DNA of 64,000 nucleotides from positions 4,216,001-4,280,000 of the forward strand of contig NZ_CP092462.1 in assembly GCF_022387135.1 (NCBI RefSeq), given 5' to 3'. The stretch is from Comamonas sp. B21-038 (GTDB lineage Bacteria; Pseudomonadota; Gammaproteobacteria; Burkholderiales; Burkholderiaceae_C). Positions 47,077-58,300 of the stretch are shown piece after piece (positions within the stretch are counted from its first letter, which is position 1; each line of letters opens with the position of its first letter). The notes beneath the pieces were generated by a model. The model did not search any database. It worked only from the letters and a program-made list of their open reading frames with translations, and was not told the origin of the DNA. A program made the position numbers and the translations under genes.

Positions 47077-48213
47077 TCAGGGGCGTACCAGCAGATCGCC
47101 GTTGATATCGGCCACCTTGGCCACGCTGGTCAGGGTCATCGCAACGCGCATTTCCTTTTCCATCAGCTCCAGCAGGTGCTTGACGCCGGCCTGGCCCGAA
47201 GTGGCCAGCGCATAGATAAAGGCGCGGCCGAGCAAGGTGGCATCGGCGCCCAGCGCGATGGCACGCACGATATCGAGGCCGTTGCGGATGCCTGAGTCCG
47301 CCAGGATCTTGATCTGGCCCTTGACCGCATCGGCAATGGCCGGCAGCGCGCGGGCCGATGACAGCACGCCATCGAGCTGGCGGCCGCCATGGTTGCTGAC
47401 CACAATGCCATCGGCGCCAAAGCGCACGGCATCCTTGGCATCTTCCGGATCGAGGATGCCCTTGATAACCATCGGGCCCTTCCAGAAGTCGCGGATCCAT
47501 TCCAGGTCCTTCCAGGAGATCGATGGATCAAAATTGCTGCCCAGCCAGCCGATGTAGTCGGCCAGGCCCGTGGGGCTGCCCCGGTAGGCGGAGATATTGC
47601 CCAGGTCATGCGGGCGGCCGTTCAGCCCCACATCCCAGGACCAGGCCGGGTGGGTGACCGACTGCCAGTAGCGGCGCATCGCGGCGTTGGGGCCGCTCAT
47701 GCCTGAATGGGCATCGCGGTAGCGTGCGCCGGGCACGGGCATGTCGACCGTGAACACCAGGGTGGAGCAGCCAGCGGCCTGCGCGCGCTCCAGCGCATTC
47801 TTCATAAAGCCCCGGTCCTTGAGCACATAGAGCTGGAACCACATCGGCCGGCCCAGGCCGGGTGCCACCTCTTCAATCGGGCAGACGGAGACGGTGGACA
47901 GGGTGAAGGGAATGCCATGGGCGGCGGCAGCGCGCGAGGCCTGCACCTCGCCCCGGCGCGCAAACATGCCCAGCAGGCCGACGGGCGCGAGGATGGCGGG
48001 GATGGAGAGCTTTTCGCCAAACAGCTCGGTGCTGGTGTCGAGCTGGCTCATGTCCTTGAGCACGCGCTGGCGCAGGGCCACATCGGCATAGTCGGCAACA
48101 TTGCGCTTGAGCGTTTGCTCGGCATAGGCGCCGCCATCGATGTAGTGGAACAGAAACGGCGGCAGGCGCTTTTGCGCGGCGGCGCGGTAGTCGGATGCGG
48201 AAGAGATGATCAT
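47077..48213 (-). CDS. lldD: FMN-dependent L-lactate dehydrogenase
   Basis: A 378-residue protein of the alpha-hydroxyacid dehydrogenase family that oxidises L-lactate to pyruvate at the inner face of the cytoplasmic membrane. Seen are [17 protein letters not shown], the FMN-binding [15 protein letters not shown] and [10 protein letters not shown], the catalytic His in [10 protein letters not shown], and [21 protein letters not shown] with the phosphate-binding LLGRAF. Length equals the E. coli enzyme class. Third gene of the operon. Confidence 0.96.
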   Translation of the reverse strand: MIISSASDYRAAAQKRLPPFLFHYIDGGAYAEQTLKRNVADYADVALRQRVLKDMSQLDTSTELFGEKLSIPAILAPVGLLGMFARRGEVQASRAAAAHGIPFTLSTVSVCPIEEVAPGLGRPMWFQLYVLKDRGFMKNALERAQAAGCSTLVFTVDMPVPGARYRDAHSGMSGPNAAMRRYWQSVTHPAWSWDVGLNGRPHDLGNISAYRGSPTGLADYIGWLGSNFDPSISWKDLEWIRDFWKGPMVIKGILDPEDAKDAVRFGADGIVVSNHGGRQLDGVLSSARALPAIADAVKGQIKILADSGIRNGLDIVRAIALGADATLLGRAFIYALATSGQAGVKHLLELMEKEMRVAMTLTSVAKVADINGDLLVRP

Positions 48214-48281
48214 GCTGGCTCTCTCAGGGCTGGGTGTTTGTCTCGGCTGTTGTCTCGGGCAGTGGTTTGGCGCAGCGCAGG

Positions 48282-49058
48282 CTATCGCGCAGCGGGCAGG
48301 CTGGGCATCAGCTCGGCGGGCAGGCGCATCGAGCGCTCGCGTCGCGCGCGCTCTTCGTCCATCTGCTGGATGGTGTGGCGCACATGCTCCAGGTGCTCGC
48401 CAATACAGGCGCGGGCGCGCTGCGGGTCGCCTTCCAAAATCGCCTGCATCAGGCTTTGGTGCTGCACGGTGAGCTGCTGCAGGGTGACGGGGGCGCTCAG
48501 GCGGAACATGTCGTGGCGGTTGCGCTCCACGGTGGACAGCACGACGGTGAACAGGCTTTGCATCACCTGCACCAGCACCAGGTTGTGCGAGGCCTCGGCA
48601 ATCGCCAGGTGGAACTGCGCATCGGCACGCGCGGCCAGCTCGGCATGGCCGCTTTGCTGGTGGTCGATCATCACGTCAAAGCAGCGCTGGATGCGCTCCT
48701 TGTCTTGCGCGGTGGCGCGCTGCGCAGCCAGCCAGGCGGTGCTGCTCTCCAGCGCATGGCGGGTCTCCAGCACGTCATAGCGGTAGTTGGGGTCCGACTC
48801 GATCAGGCCGGCCAGCGGGCCCATGGCCTCCTGCAGCCAATCGGCCGATGGCACCGTCTGCACATAGGTGCCATCGCCGCGCCGGGCCGACAGCACCCCC
48901 TGGCTGATGAGCTTTTGCAGCGCTTCGCGCACTGACGTGCGCGACACCCCCAGCTCCAGCGCCAGCTGCCGCTCGGCCGGCAGGCGCTGGCCCGGCTGCA
49001 GCCCGCGGGCCTGCACCAGGGCAAGCAGTTTTTCGACGACATGGTCAGCGAGGCGCAT
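48282..49058 (-). CDS. lldR: FadR/GntR-family lactate-operon regulator (LldR type)
   Basis: A 258-residue regulator starting [15 protein letters not shown]. The N-terminal winged HTH reads [35 protein letters not shown], the GntR family signature, and the C-terminal FCD domain has the metal-binding Asp/His pattern ([15 protein letters not shown]). LldR in enterobacteria represses or activates lldPRD according to L-lactate. Two matching operators precede lldP in this operon. The gene is separated from lldP by a 123-bp structured repeat. Confidence 0.93.
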   Translation of the reverse strand: MRLADHVVEKLLALVQARGLQPGQRLPAERQLALELGVSRTSVREALQKLISQGVLSARRGDGTYVQTVPSADWLQEAMGPLAGLIESDPNYRYDVLETRHALESSTAWLAAQRATAQDKERIQRCFDVMIDHQQSGHAELAARADAQFHLAIAEASHNLVLVQVMQSLFTVVLSTVERNRHDMFRLSAPVTLQQLTVQHQSLMQAILEGDPQRARACIGEHLEHVRHTIQQMDEERARRERSMRLPAELMPSLPAAR

Positions 49059-49086
49059 GGGGTGAGCTTTCAGGTGTTGGTTGCCT

Positions 49087-49209
49087 AGAGTCGCTAAAGC
49101 AGCCCAGCAAACCGTAGGTTTGCGATTGAGACGAGGCGCCAAGCCGCAGGCAGTACTTTAGTACGACAAGGCTTGGCAACGACGTATCAAGGGCTGGGTT
49201 AGCGACTCT
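49087..49209. repeat. Structured 123-bp inverted-repeat element inside the lactate operon
   Basis: The outer arms AGAGTCGCTAA (49087-49097) and TTAGCGACTCT (49199-49209) enclose nested hairpins: GCAAACC-GTA-GGTTTGC (49107-49123), GCCAAGCC / GGCTTGGC (49138-49145, 49170-49177) and GTAC-TTTA-GTAC. The right end touches the lldP stop codon. It looks like a dispersed intergenic element. A structured RNA here could affect the ratio of lldP to lldR-lldD-dld messages. Confidence 0.8.
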
Positions 49210-50891
49210 CAATGACCTGGAATCATCCACGGAAACACGTAGGCCTGCAGCGTAGTCATCAAACCGATGATGACGGCGAAGACCAGGCTGTGCTTGACGG
49301 TGAAGCGGAACAGGTCCGACTCACGCCCCGCCAGGCCCACAGCAGCGCAGGCAATCGCGATGGACTGGGGCGAGATCATCTTGCCGGTGACGCCGCCGGT
49401 GGTGTTGGCAGCAACGGTCAGCACCTGGGGCAGGCCCAGCTGCTGCGCGGTGGTGGCTTGCAGCGCGGCAAACAGCGCATTGGCAGAGGTGTCCGAGCCT
49501 GTCAGGAACACGCCAATCCAACCCAGGAACGGCGAGAAGAAGGTAAACGCCTGGCCGGTGTGCGCAAGGGCCAGCGCCAGGGTGGCCGACAGGCCCGAGT
49601 AGTTGGCGACAAAGGCAAAGGCCAGCACCATGCCGATGGAGTAGATCGGCACAGCCAGTTCCTTGAAGGTCTCACCCAAGGTCGCCACTGCCTTGGACGG
49701 CGACAGGCGGGTGAAGGCAATGGTGATCAGCGCCGCAATCAGGATGGCGGTGCCGGTGGCCAGCAGCCAGTTGAAGGTGTAGACAGCGCCATAAGAGGTG
49801 GCAGCGGCCACGACGGGCGGCGTCTTCTCGACCAGGTTGTGCAGGAACGGCACCGGAATATTGATGACGGTGGACGCCAGCGGGCCGCCTGCGGCAAACA
49901 GCGCCTTGAAGGGCTTGATGCTCCAGACGGTGACCATCGCAGTCAGGATGATGAAGGGCGACCAGGCCTTGATGACGGCCATGGCCGTCAGTGGTGCACC
50001 CGAGGGTACCGGTGCTGCGGGCACGGCCGTAGCAGCCTGCTCACCCGCCTCCAGCGTAAAACGGAAAATGCGCTTGGGCTGCCAGACCTTGAGGAACAGG
50101 GTCAGCGCAATCAAGGACACGATGGCCGAGGTGATATCAGGCAGCTCGGGGCCAATGTAGTTGGCGGTCAGAAACTGCACGATCGCAAACGAGCCGCCGC
50201 CGACCAGCACCGCAGGCCAGGTCTCCTTCACACCCCGCCAGCCATCCATGATGGCCATCAGCCAGAACAGCACCAGCACGGTCATGAACGGCAGCTGGCG
50301 GCCGGCCATCTGGCCAATCGCAAACGCATCGACCTGCGAGACCTGGCCAGCGACGATGATCGGAATACCCATCGCGCCAAAGGCCACCGGCGCGGTATTG
50401 GCGATCAGGCACAGCCCTGCGGCATACAGCGGCTTAAAGCCCAGGCCGACGAGCAAGGCCGCCGTGATGGCCACCGGCGCGCCAAAGCCTGCAGCACCTT
50501 CCAAAAACGCGCCAAAGCAAAAGCCCACCAGAATGAGCTGCAGGCGCTGGTCCGGTGTGACCGACAGGATCGACGAGCGGATCACATCGAACTGCCCCGT
50601 CTTGACGGAGATTTTGTACAGAAACACGGCCGCCACAATGATCCAGGCAATGGGCCAGAGACCATAGAAGAAGCCATAGACCGCCGAGGCCAGCGCCGCG
50701 CTGACGGGCATGCGGTAGAACAACAACGCCACCGCCAGGGCCAGCACCACCGTGACGGTCCCCGCCTGGTAGCCCTTGAGCCGCAGCTTGGTCAGCGCCA
50801 AAAAGAAAAACAGGATCGGAATCAATGCCACCAGGGCCGACACCCAGATGTTGCCAGCCGGGTCGTAGTTTTGCTGCCAGAGAGTTTGCAT
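49209..50891 (-). CDS. lldP: L-lactate permease
   Basis: A 560-residue lactate permease of the LctP family, with about twelve transmembrane segments. Visible hallmarks include [24 protein letters not shown], the core [28 protein letters not shown], and [22 protein letters not shown]. It imports lactate (and glycolate) with protons. First gene of the lld operon, with a leader of about 160 bp between operator O1 and the start. Confidence 0.96.
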   Translation of the reverse strand: MQTLWQQNYDPAGNIWVSALVALIPILFFFLALTKLRLKGYQAGTVTVVLALAVALLFYRMPVSAALASAVYGFFYGLWPIAWIIVAAVFLYKISVKTGQFDVIRSSILSVTPDQRLQLILVGFCFGAFLEGAAGFGAPVAITAALLVGLGFKPLYAAGLCLIANTAPVAFGAMGIPIIVAGQVSQVDAFAIGQMAGRQLPFMTVLVLFWLMAIMDGWRGVKETWPAVLVGGGSFAIVQFLTANYIGPELPDITSAIVSLIALTLFLKVWQPKRIFRFTLEAGEQAATAVPAAPVPSGAPLTAMAVIKAWSPFIILTAMVTVWSIKPFKALFAAGGPLASTVINIPVPFLHNLVEKTPPVVAAATSYGAVYTFNWLLATGTAILIAALITIAFTRLSPSKAVATLGETFKELAVPIYSIGMVLAFAFVANYSGLSATLALALAHTGQAFTFFSPFLGWIGVFLTGSDTSANALFAALQATTAQQLGLPQVLTVAANTTGGVTGKMISPQSIAIACAAVGLAGRESDLFRFTVKHSLVFAVIIGLMTTLQAYVFPWMIPGH

Positions 50892-51049
50892 GGCGATGTC
50901 TCGAAGTTATAGGACGGGCGCATGGCGCGCCTTGTTCTTGGGCTGTTTACCAGGGGCGTGGCGCTATCGGGCTGCTTGGGCTGCCCTTTGCTTGGCCTAG
51001 CCTGGTGAATGGCTTGTTCGCTGTGCCGATGGTTGGACCTTTGGTCTAA

Positions 51050-51064
51050 ATTGGTATTACCAAT
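51050..51064. promoter_or_regulatory. LldR-type operator O1
   Basis: ATTGGTATTACCAAT is a perfect palindrome fitting the LldR/FadR-like consensus ATTGGT-N3-ACCAAT known from E. coli lldPRD. It is the promoter-proximal site, about 160 bp before lldP. Confidence 0.87.
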
Positions 51065-51174
51065 AAACCATTTCGTCTCCAACTTGCGGCAAAGTTCGGC
51101 GATTATTGGGGAATCACGCGAACTTACTGCCAGGGTAAACCCGTAATTTGACAATCTAACGGCATATTTGTCAT

Positions 51175-51189
51175 ATTGGTAATACCAAT
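51175..51189. promoter_or_regulatory. LldR-type operator O2
   Basis: ATTGGTAATACCAAT is a second perfect site, centred 125 bp from O1. The spacing is close to that between the two operators of E. coli lldPRD (recalled as about 127 bp), consistent with DNA looping. Confidence 0.87.
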
Positions 51190-51700
51190 TTATTAAATGC
51201 AGCTGGACGTACATCCAGTGGCTCTTCGCTCCACTTGCCTTAAGTCAAGGGTCTTTAGTACTCGCGCGGGTGGACCATGCCGGGCTGGGTGACTCAGCAG
51301 AATCTGGGGCTCTGCGTGGGCTTTGGCTGTTAAAGCGCTTGGCACATGGCGGGCTCGGTATAGCGCTGAGGCGCTTGCCTGTGCTTGTTGAAGCAGTCGG
51401 ATGTTTGGGTGGGAATGTGGGAACTTGTGCGGCACGCTGGTGGCGTGGGCACCTATTTGGTGGTCACTGCAGCAGCATGCTGCCTAGCAGAGGGAAAGCC
51501 GCATCTCATGGCGAGATGCGGCTGCTGCACAAGACCGCTGGTGGTCAGCTGGAATGGTAGAGATGCCGAAGAGTGGACGGGCGTAGCCCCTTTACGGAGG
51601 GCTCACGTCGTCGGCATGTGTTCTTGTGGCGCCAATGCAAGATCACGACAACCAAACCTGGCGCGTACTGTTCTCCGCCAAGCTCAACAGCGCCTACAAA
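51190..51700. other. Intergenic stretch beyond the immunity gene
   Basis: About 510 bp without a convincing gene. It holds the 11-bp-arm hairpin AGCCGCATCTC / GAGATGCGGCT at 51497-51523, followed on the minus strand by TTTCCC, a possible weak terminator about 180 bp after the immunity gene. Confidence 0.5.
51497..51523 (-). terminator. Possible weak terminator hairpin
   Basis: A perfect 11-bp stem with a five-base loop. The minus-strand tail is only TTTCCC, so termination is uncertain. Confidence 0.35.
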
Positions 51701-52360
51701 TTAGTTATGGTCGCCATCTTCAGCGTCGAGCTGGAATTTCTTCTCCAGCGAGTGCTTGATATTAAGAAGAAATTGCCCGTAGTCATCAGCCACTTTATAC
51801 ATGATGCAAAAATTCTCCAAAGAATTAAAATTATAGAGCGAGCCATAACTTGGGTTGGATGCGGGCTCTCTCAAATCCATATACAGCGACTCTGAGTAAG
51901 TGGCTCCGATGAGCAAAAAACTTCTATCATGCAACCACATTAGATCGCAGTCTACTCCAATATATTGTTTTGCATCCATTTCACTCATGTATTCAACATT
52001 TAGTGCTTTGAGACCTTGAGCGTCCTCACCATCCCATTCTGGAGGCGCATAAACAATAGAAATTTCTAAGTCATCTTTAAAGTAGTCTTCAGAAATTTCT
52101 CTTCTAGATCTTTTAATAACTTCACTCTGAATTCTCTTAAAAGCATTCCCCAAAAAATAAGGAGTCTCATGGTAAATCGCTGAAAATTGGCCTGATACAT
52201 CCTTGAGCACTTCTGGAAAGACAACATCCATGCGGTCTTCCGCTTCTTTGAGCACATGAGGCGAAACACCAGCGCCGGTCCATTCAGGAACAACGTCATA
52301 AGGCTCGTTTAGTCCTTTGAAGAGGTTATCCAACTCATATTTCAATGCAACGAAATTCAT
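51701..52360 (-). CDS. SUKH-like immunity protein for the Rhs nuclease toxin
   Basis: A 219-residue acidic cytoplasmic protein starting MNFVALKYELDN at 52360, preceded by GGAAAGG inside the end of the toxin gene. The segment VSPHVLKEAEDRMDVVFPEVLKDV follows the SUKH (SMI1/KNR4) pattern in which conserved Glu and Pro lie near an amphipathic helix, a family commonly encoded directly after nuclease toxins. Only one base separates its start from the toxin stop, so translation is coupled. The acidic, AT-rich sequence differs from the surrounding GC-rich DNA, a usual sign of exchangeable toxin tip and immunity cassettes. The family call is by pattern; neutralisation is inferred from position. Confidence 0.7.
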   Translation of the reverse strand: MNFVALKYELDNLFKGLNEPYDVVPEWTGAGVSPHVLKEAEDRMDVVFPEVLKDVSGQFSAIYHETPYFLGNAFKRIQSEVIKRSRREISEDYFKDDLEISIVYAPPEWDGEDAQGLKALNVEYMSEMDAKQYIGVDCDLMWLHDRSFLLIGATYSESLYMDLREPASNPSYGSLYNFNSLENFCIMYKVADDYGQFLLNIKHSLEKKFQLDAEDGDHN

Positions 52361-52361
52361 G

Positions 52362-55300
52362 TCAATGCGCCTTTCCATTTTTATCGATATAAAATCCTGG
52401 ACCATAAGGAATCGCCAGATTTATGAAGGGTTTACCTGTTCCAATTCTATTCTTTTGATAAAAACTCTTTAGCTTATTGCCTTGGGCCCTGTTATCTTGT
52501 AATGGCACGCCTCGCAAAGAAACTCCCCCTAACTCGTACATAGCCGTCCCACCATTGAATGTAGAGGCGTATGGATACTCATCACAATCGTAACCATGGG
52601 GTCTATTTCCACATCGAATAGAGGCATTTCTAACACTCGGCTTCACATCATCGCGATCAGAACGTTTGATCAGAATGAATGAGAGCGGGTAAGGCACGTC
52701 ATCCGCTGTTCCTCCATTGCCCTGCAACGAGTCCCAGATATGGCGAGAAGTCTCAGGGCTGGCCCAACCGTTCACCATGACAGGAATCTTCTTCAACAGA
52801 CATTTCTTTGTCACTCGGCATTGCAGCGCCAAACTCGTCAACAACTGCGATACGCCTGCGTTGCCATAGACCACTCTCTGGGTGTTTCCATCGCCCATAA
52901 AGCTCTTTACCGCAGCGTCCATGATGGGAGACAGCAGCGCATTGGAGATCATGTCAAAAACGGCCATCCGTGCATAGGACATGGTAGCCAGGTTGGCCAT
53001 GGAGCCCATCGATGCACCCATCCCACCCAAACCAAAGTTCCCACTCGGATCCACCGTATTGACCGGGTCCGCATTCCCATACAGGTACTTGTTCAAAGTC
53101 AGCGGAATGCGATTCGCGCCCGGATGCTCATCCATCGAGATAAACCGGCCAACCTGCGGATCGTAATCACGCGCACGGAGGTGCAGCAGGCCCGTCTGGC
53201 TGTCGGCATATTCGCCGGTGTAGCGGTGGCTGGTGGCAGCGGCATCGGCCGCATTGGTGGGCATGCCTTCGGTGGCGCCCAGCGCAATGCCGAATGCGTC
53301 ATAGCTGAAGACATGGCTGGCGGCAGCGGTTTGGGCCACTCGCACGCTGCCCAGGCCATCGCTGAACAGCTGGGTTTGCACGCCGGCCGAGGTGCTGGCG
53401 ATCAGCTCGCCCAGGCCATCGGGGGTATGCACATGCACGGTGTCGACCCAGGGGCCACTGTTGACCTTGGTACTCTCCACCAGGATCTCGCTGTAGCCGC
53501 GCTGGTGGTCCACCTTGTAGTGGGTCTCCGTGGTGGTGGCGCCCTCTTTGACCAGGCGCTTGATGCGGCGGCCGCTGCTGTCATAGCCATATTCGACCGT
53601 TTTGGCGCCGGTGCTGACCTTGGCCAGGCGGTTGTCCACCGTCCAGGCATAGGTGGTGGTATCGGCGGGTGATGCCTTCTGCACCAGGTTGCCGCGCTCG
53701 TCCCACTGGTAGGTGGTGGTGCCGGTAAGGCTGTCCACACTTTGCGTGAGACGGTCATGGCTGTCGTACTGGTAGGTAGTGACTTGGCCGTTGTGGCCGA
53801 CAGTGCGGCGGCTGCGGTTGCCCACGTCGTCGTAGACGTAGTCGATGGTCGAGTCGAACACCGCAGGGGCGGTTTGTGCCACGCGCTCCTGCAGCAGCTT
53901 GCCGGCCGCGTCGTACTGGTAGTGCACCGAGCGCTCCACCGTCGCTGCCGGGCTGCCTACCCCCACCATGCGCTCAGCCACCTGGGTGCGCTGGCCTGCG
54001 GCATTGAGCGTGTAGACAAAGCTGGCAATGTCTGCACCGTCCGCTTTTTTGTGCAGCACGGCGGTGAGTTGGTTGGCCGGGTTGTACTGGTAGTCGGTGG
54101 TGCTGCCGTCCGCCCGCACCACCTGCACGCGGTTGCCTGCGTTGTCATAGGCAAAACGGGTGGTGGTGCCATCGGGGTGGGTCAGGGTCTCCAGCTGGTT
54201 GAGCGTGTTGTAGCTGGCCTTGATGGCCTGGCCCGAGGTGCTGACCTGGGTGCGGTTGCTGTTGGCGTCCCAGGCGTAGTCCAGGGTGGCACTGAAGCTG
54301 GTGCCCAGGCTGTTGTGGCTCCAGACCTCGCGGGTGACGCGGTCGTTGCCGTCCAGGGTCAGGCCCAGGTTGCCATAGGCCGTATCGGTCTGGCTGTTCA
54401 TGCGGCCGAAGCTGTCATAGCCTTGGCTCAGGCTGCGGCCATCGCTGCGCGTAACTTTGCTGAGCTTGCCGCCCACGTCATAGCTGTAGATGGTCTGGCT
54501 ACCGTCAAAGTCAGTACGGGACACCAGACGGCCTTCGCTGTCGTAGACCAAGCCTTCGCTCTTGCCGCCTGGCAGGGTGCGGACCACACGACGGCCAGCG
54601 CTGTCATAGCCATAGCGGGTGGTATGGCCGTTGGCATCGGTCTGCGTCAGCAGCTGGTTGCTGCCATTCCACGTGTAGCCGGTCACCTTGCCCAGTGGGT
54701 CGGTCACGGTCTTGAGGGCGCCCAGCGGATCGTGGCCAAACTGGTAGGCATGGCCCAGCGGGTTGGTCTCGCTCAGCAGCACGCCATTGGCGTCATACGC
54801 AAACTGCGTTACCGCACCATGGGCCAAGGTGGTGCTGGTGCGCTTTTGGGTGCTGTTGTAGGCGTGGACCGTCGCCCGGCCCAAGCCATCGGTGGTCTTG
54901 ACCAGGTTGCCCGCCAGATCGTACTCGCGCGTCACCTCGATGCCAGCGGCATTGGTCTGCTTGGTTTCACGGCCGGCCAGGTCGTATTCAAACGCCGTGC
55001 TGTTGCCGCGTGCATCCTTGCTGGAGCTGAGCTGGCCTGCTGCGTCGTACACACTCTCCACGGCAAAGCCCATCGGGTCGGTGACCTTGGTCGCACGGTC
55101 CAGCGCATCGTAGGCTGTGCGCGTGCACAGGCTGCCGGTGCAGCGCTGGGTTTCGTTGCCGTTGTTGTCATAGGCCCAGCTCTCTACCCTGCCATCGGGG
55201 TAGGTGGTCTTGGACTTTTCACCGCGCAGGCTGTACTCATGCGCCGTCTTGCGGCCCTGGCTGTCGGTCTCTTGCACCAGCTGGCCGGCCGCATCGTAGA

Positions 55301-58300
55301 GGTAGGTGGTGGTATCGCCCACCGCATTGGTGCGGCTGGTGACATTGCCCTTGGTGTCGTAGCTGGTCTTTTCTACCACCGTGGTGGCAGGTTGGCCCGG
55401 CTGGGTGACGATGGCGCGCGTGGTGGAGGTGACGTTGCCTGCGCTGTCATACGCGTAGGTGGTCACCGTACCGTCTGGAGCGGTCTCGGTCTGCTTGAGC
55501 GTGGTGCCGTTTATCTTGGCATAGGTGTAGCGGGTGACATTGCCGGCTTTGTCGGTCATGCTGCTCAGGCTGCCCGTGGGGCTGTAGCCCATGCCAAAGG
55601 CCTTGCCAGCGGCATCGGTGATGGCTGTCAGATCACCGCTGGCGTTGTAGCCATTGGTGGTGACGTTGCCTGCCGCATCGGTGATGGTGGTGACATTGCC
55701 TTGCGCATTGAAGGCCGTTTGGGTCACGCGGCCGGCAGGATCGGTTTCGCTGGTGACATTGCCGAAGGCGTCGTAGCTGCGCGTGGTCTTGCGGCCCAGC
55801 GCGTCGATCACCTCGATCTCGTTGTCATGGGCGTCATAGGCGTACTGGGTGATGCCGCCTGCGGCATCCAGCACGCGGGTGATGTTGCCCCGGTCATCAA
55901 AGTCATACACGGTGGTGTTGCCGTTGCGGTCCTTGATGGTCTGCTTGTTGGCCGTGTTGTCGGTGCTCACCGTCACGGCCTTGCCGGCGGCATCGGTCTG
56001 GCTGAGTACGCGCCCGGCGTCGTCATAAGTAGTCTTCAGCGCCAGCCGGCCCAGCGGATCGGTGTAGCTGGTCAGGCCATGCGCTACCTTGGGGTTCTCG
56101 TAACGGAAGTCGGAAACCGCATTGCTCTGGTCGACCACCGAGATCAGGTTGTCGGCCGCATCGTAGCCATAGTTCAGCACCTGGCTGCCGGGGCCGGTGA
56201 TCTTGCTGATCTTGCCTTGGGCATCGCGGGTAAAGGCCAGTGCCCAGCCGCCGGAGTGGCTGATACCGCTGCGCGTGAACTGCAGGCTGTTGCCATTGCG
56301 GTCCTTGATCTGCTGAATGCCGAAGTCCTTGTTCAGGATGTACTCGATGCCATCCAGGGTGGTGAGCTTGTACTGCGTGGGGTTGAAGGTCTCCGTCGTG
56401 CCCATGTCGAACAGGTCACCACCGGCCAGGCGCAGATCGCTGTAGCCCAGCGCTTCGAGCTTGCTGCCGCTTTTGTTGCTGGCCTTGGCGCTGAACGCGA
56501 GGCTGACGCTGGGGTTGGAGGCCCACTGCAGCACGCTCACGCACTCCGGGCTGGCCCGCAGGTCGAACTGCTCAAGCCTGCCATCGGGCATATGCACCGA
56601 TGCCACGCGGGAGCCCTGGGGACGCACGCAGATCTTGCGGTTGAAGCCCGATCCCGTCTCCTGCATGACCCAGGAGCGGCCCAGCACACCATTGGTCTGC
56701 AACCAGACGTCCTGGTAGTCCACCGACCAGCCGTAACCAAAGTCCATGCGCTGCGCGCGCTTGAGCGAGTCGTAGCTGCGGCGAACCGTCAGCGGCAGGC
56801 CTTCGATCTCAAAGGCCATGTCGGTAAAGGTCAGCTGCAGCGGCGCCGCCTTTTGCTCACCGCTGATGGCCACCGTCACCTTGGCGCTGGTCTCGTTGCC
56901 GGAGACATCGCGCACGATCAAACCCAGGTCATACAAACCGTTGGCCAGGGTCTGGGGGTTCAGGTCGCCCAGCTTGGCCGCAGTGACGCTGGCAGTGCCG
57001 CCGCCCACCTTGCTCCACTGGTTCTGCCCGGCCGGCGAGATCATCAGCAGGTACTCGGCCAGGTTGGCATCGGAGGCCGTGCCGATGATGGCTGTGGGCT
57101 CGAACACATCGGTCACCGTGATGTCGTCCGAGCTGCCCGGTGCAGTGATGGCGGCCAACGGCGCCAGCACATCGCTGGGGTCCTTGACGCCAAACCAGTC
57201 GTCCACGGTCACGCTGCTGCCCTTGGCATCGCGCAAGGTTAGGCGCAGGTTGTGCTTGCCCATCGCTGTGGGCGTGAAGACAGCCTGGTAGGCGGTATCC
57301 ACCGTAACGGCGCGGCCGTTCACGGTCAGGCTGCTGACGGTATAGGGCGCGGTGCCGCCCTGCGCAAACACCTGCAGGGTCGTCGATTCACCCAGGTTGA
57401 GGTACTTGGGCGATGGCGTCACGCCGGCCTCCAGCGGTCCGCCCGCTGCGGGCTCGGTCACGCGCAAGGTCCAGCTCTGGGTGACGGAGGCCTGGCCGTC
57501 CGACACCGTCACCGTGATCGCATGCGTGCCTTGCGCCGTCGGCGTGCCAGAGATCAGGCCTGTGGCCGACATCGTGAAGCTGGCCGGTGCGCCGCTCATC
57601 CGGTAGGTGAGGAAGTCGCCGTCCGGGTCCGTGGCCACCACCTGGTAGGCATAAGGCGTTGCGATAGCCGCAGAAGGCACGGGCGCGCTGGTGATGACCG
57701 GCTCGCGGTTGGCCGCAATCTGCAAGGTGTAGCTTTGCACCACATAGGCGCCACGGGTGTCCTGCACCTTGATCTCCACCGCATGGCTGCCCAGCACCGG
57801 GCTGTTCCAGGTCAGCAGGCCCGTGCCGGTCGCCATCGCCATACCAGCCGGGGCCTTGTCCAGGGCATAGGTCAGTGGGTCGTTTTCAGGGTCGGTGGCC
57901 GTGACCTGGTATTGGTAGGGCACGCCCGGCGCCCAGCGCAAGGTGGGCTTGCTGCTGATCTGCGGCGGGTTGTTGTTGGGCAACTGCACGTAGATGCCGA
58001 AGCTTTGCGTGGCATAGGCCCCCTTGGCATCGGTGGCGCGCACCGCAACCGCATGGGTGCCGCCTTGCGCCAACGTAGGTGTCCAGCTGATGGCGCCCGA
58101 TGTGGCGTTGATGGACATACCAGCAGGGGCCGCGTCCAGCGTATAGCTGATGGCATCGCCATCCGGATCGGTCGCCCGCGCGGTGTAGGCGTAAGCCGTA
58201 CCTGCGGTGGCCGAGGTGACTGGGGTAGAGCTGAAAGCCGGTGCGCGGTTGGACGCGCCCGAGACCGAGATGGCGTAGCCCTGGGTGGCGATGCCGCCCT

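Noticed and set aside
51270-51895. Plus-strand frames of 89-124 codons between lldP and the immunity gene
   Set aside because: No ribosome sites and no domain; the last overlaps the immunity gene on the opposite strand.
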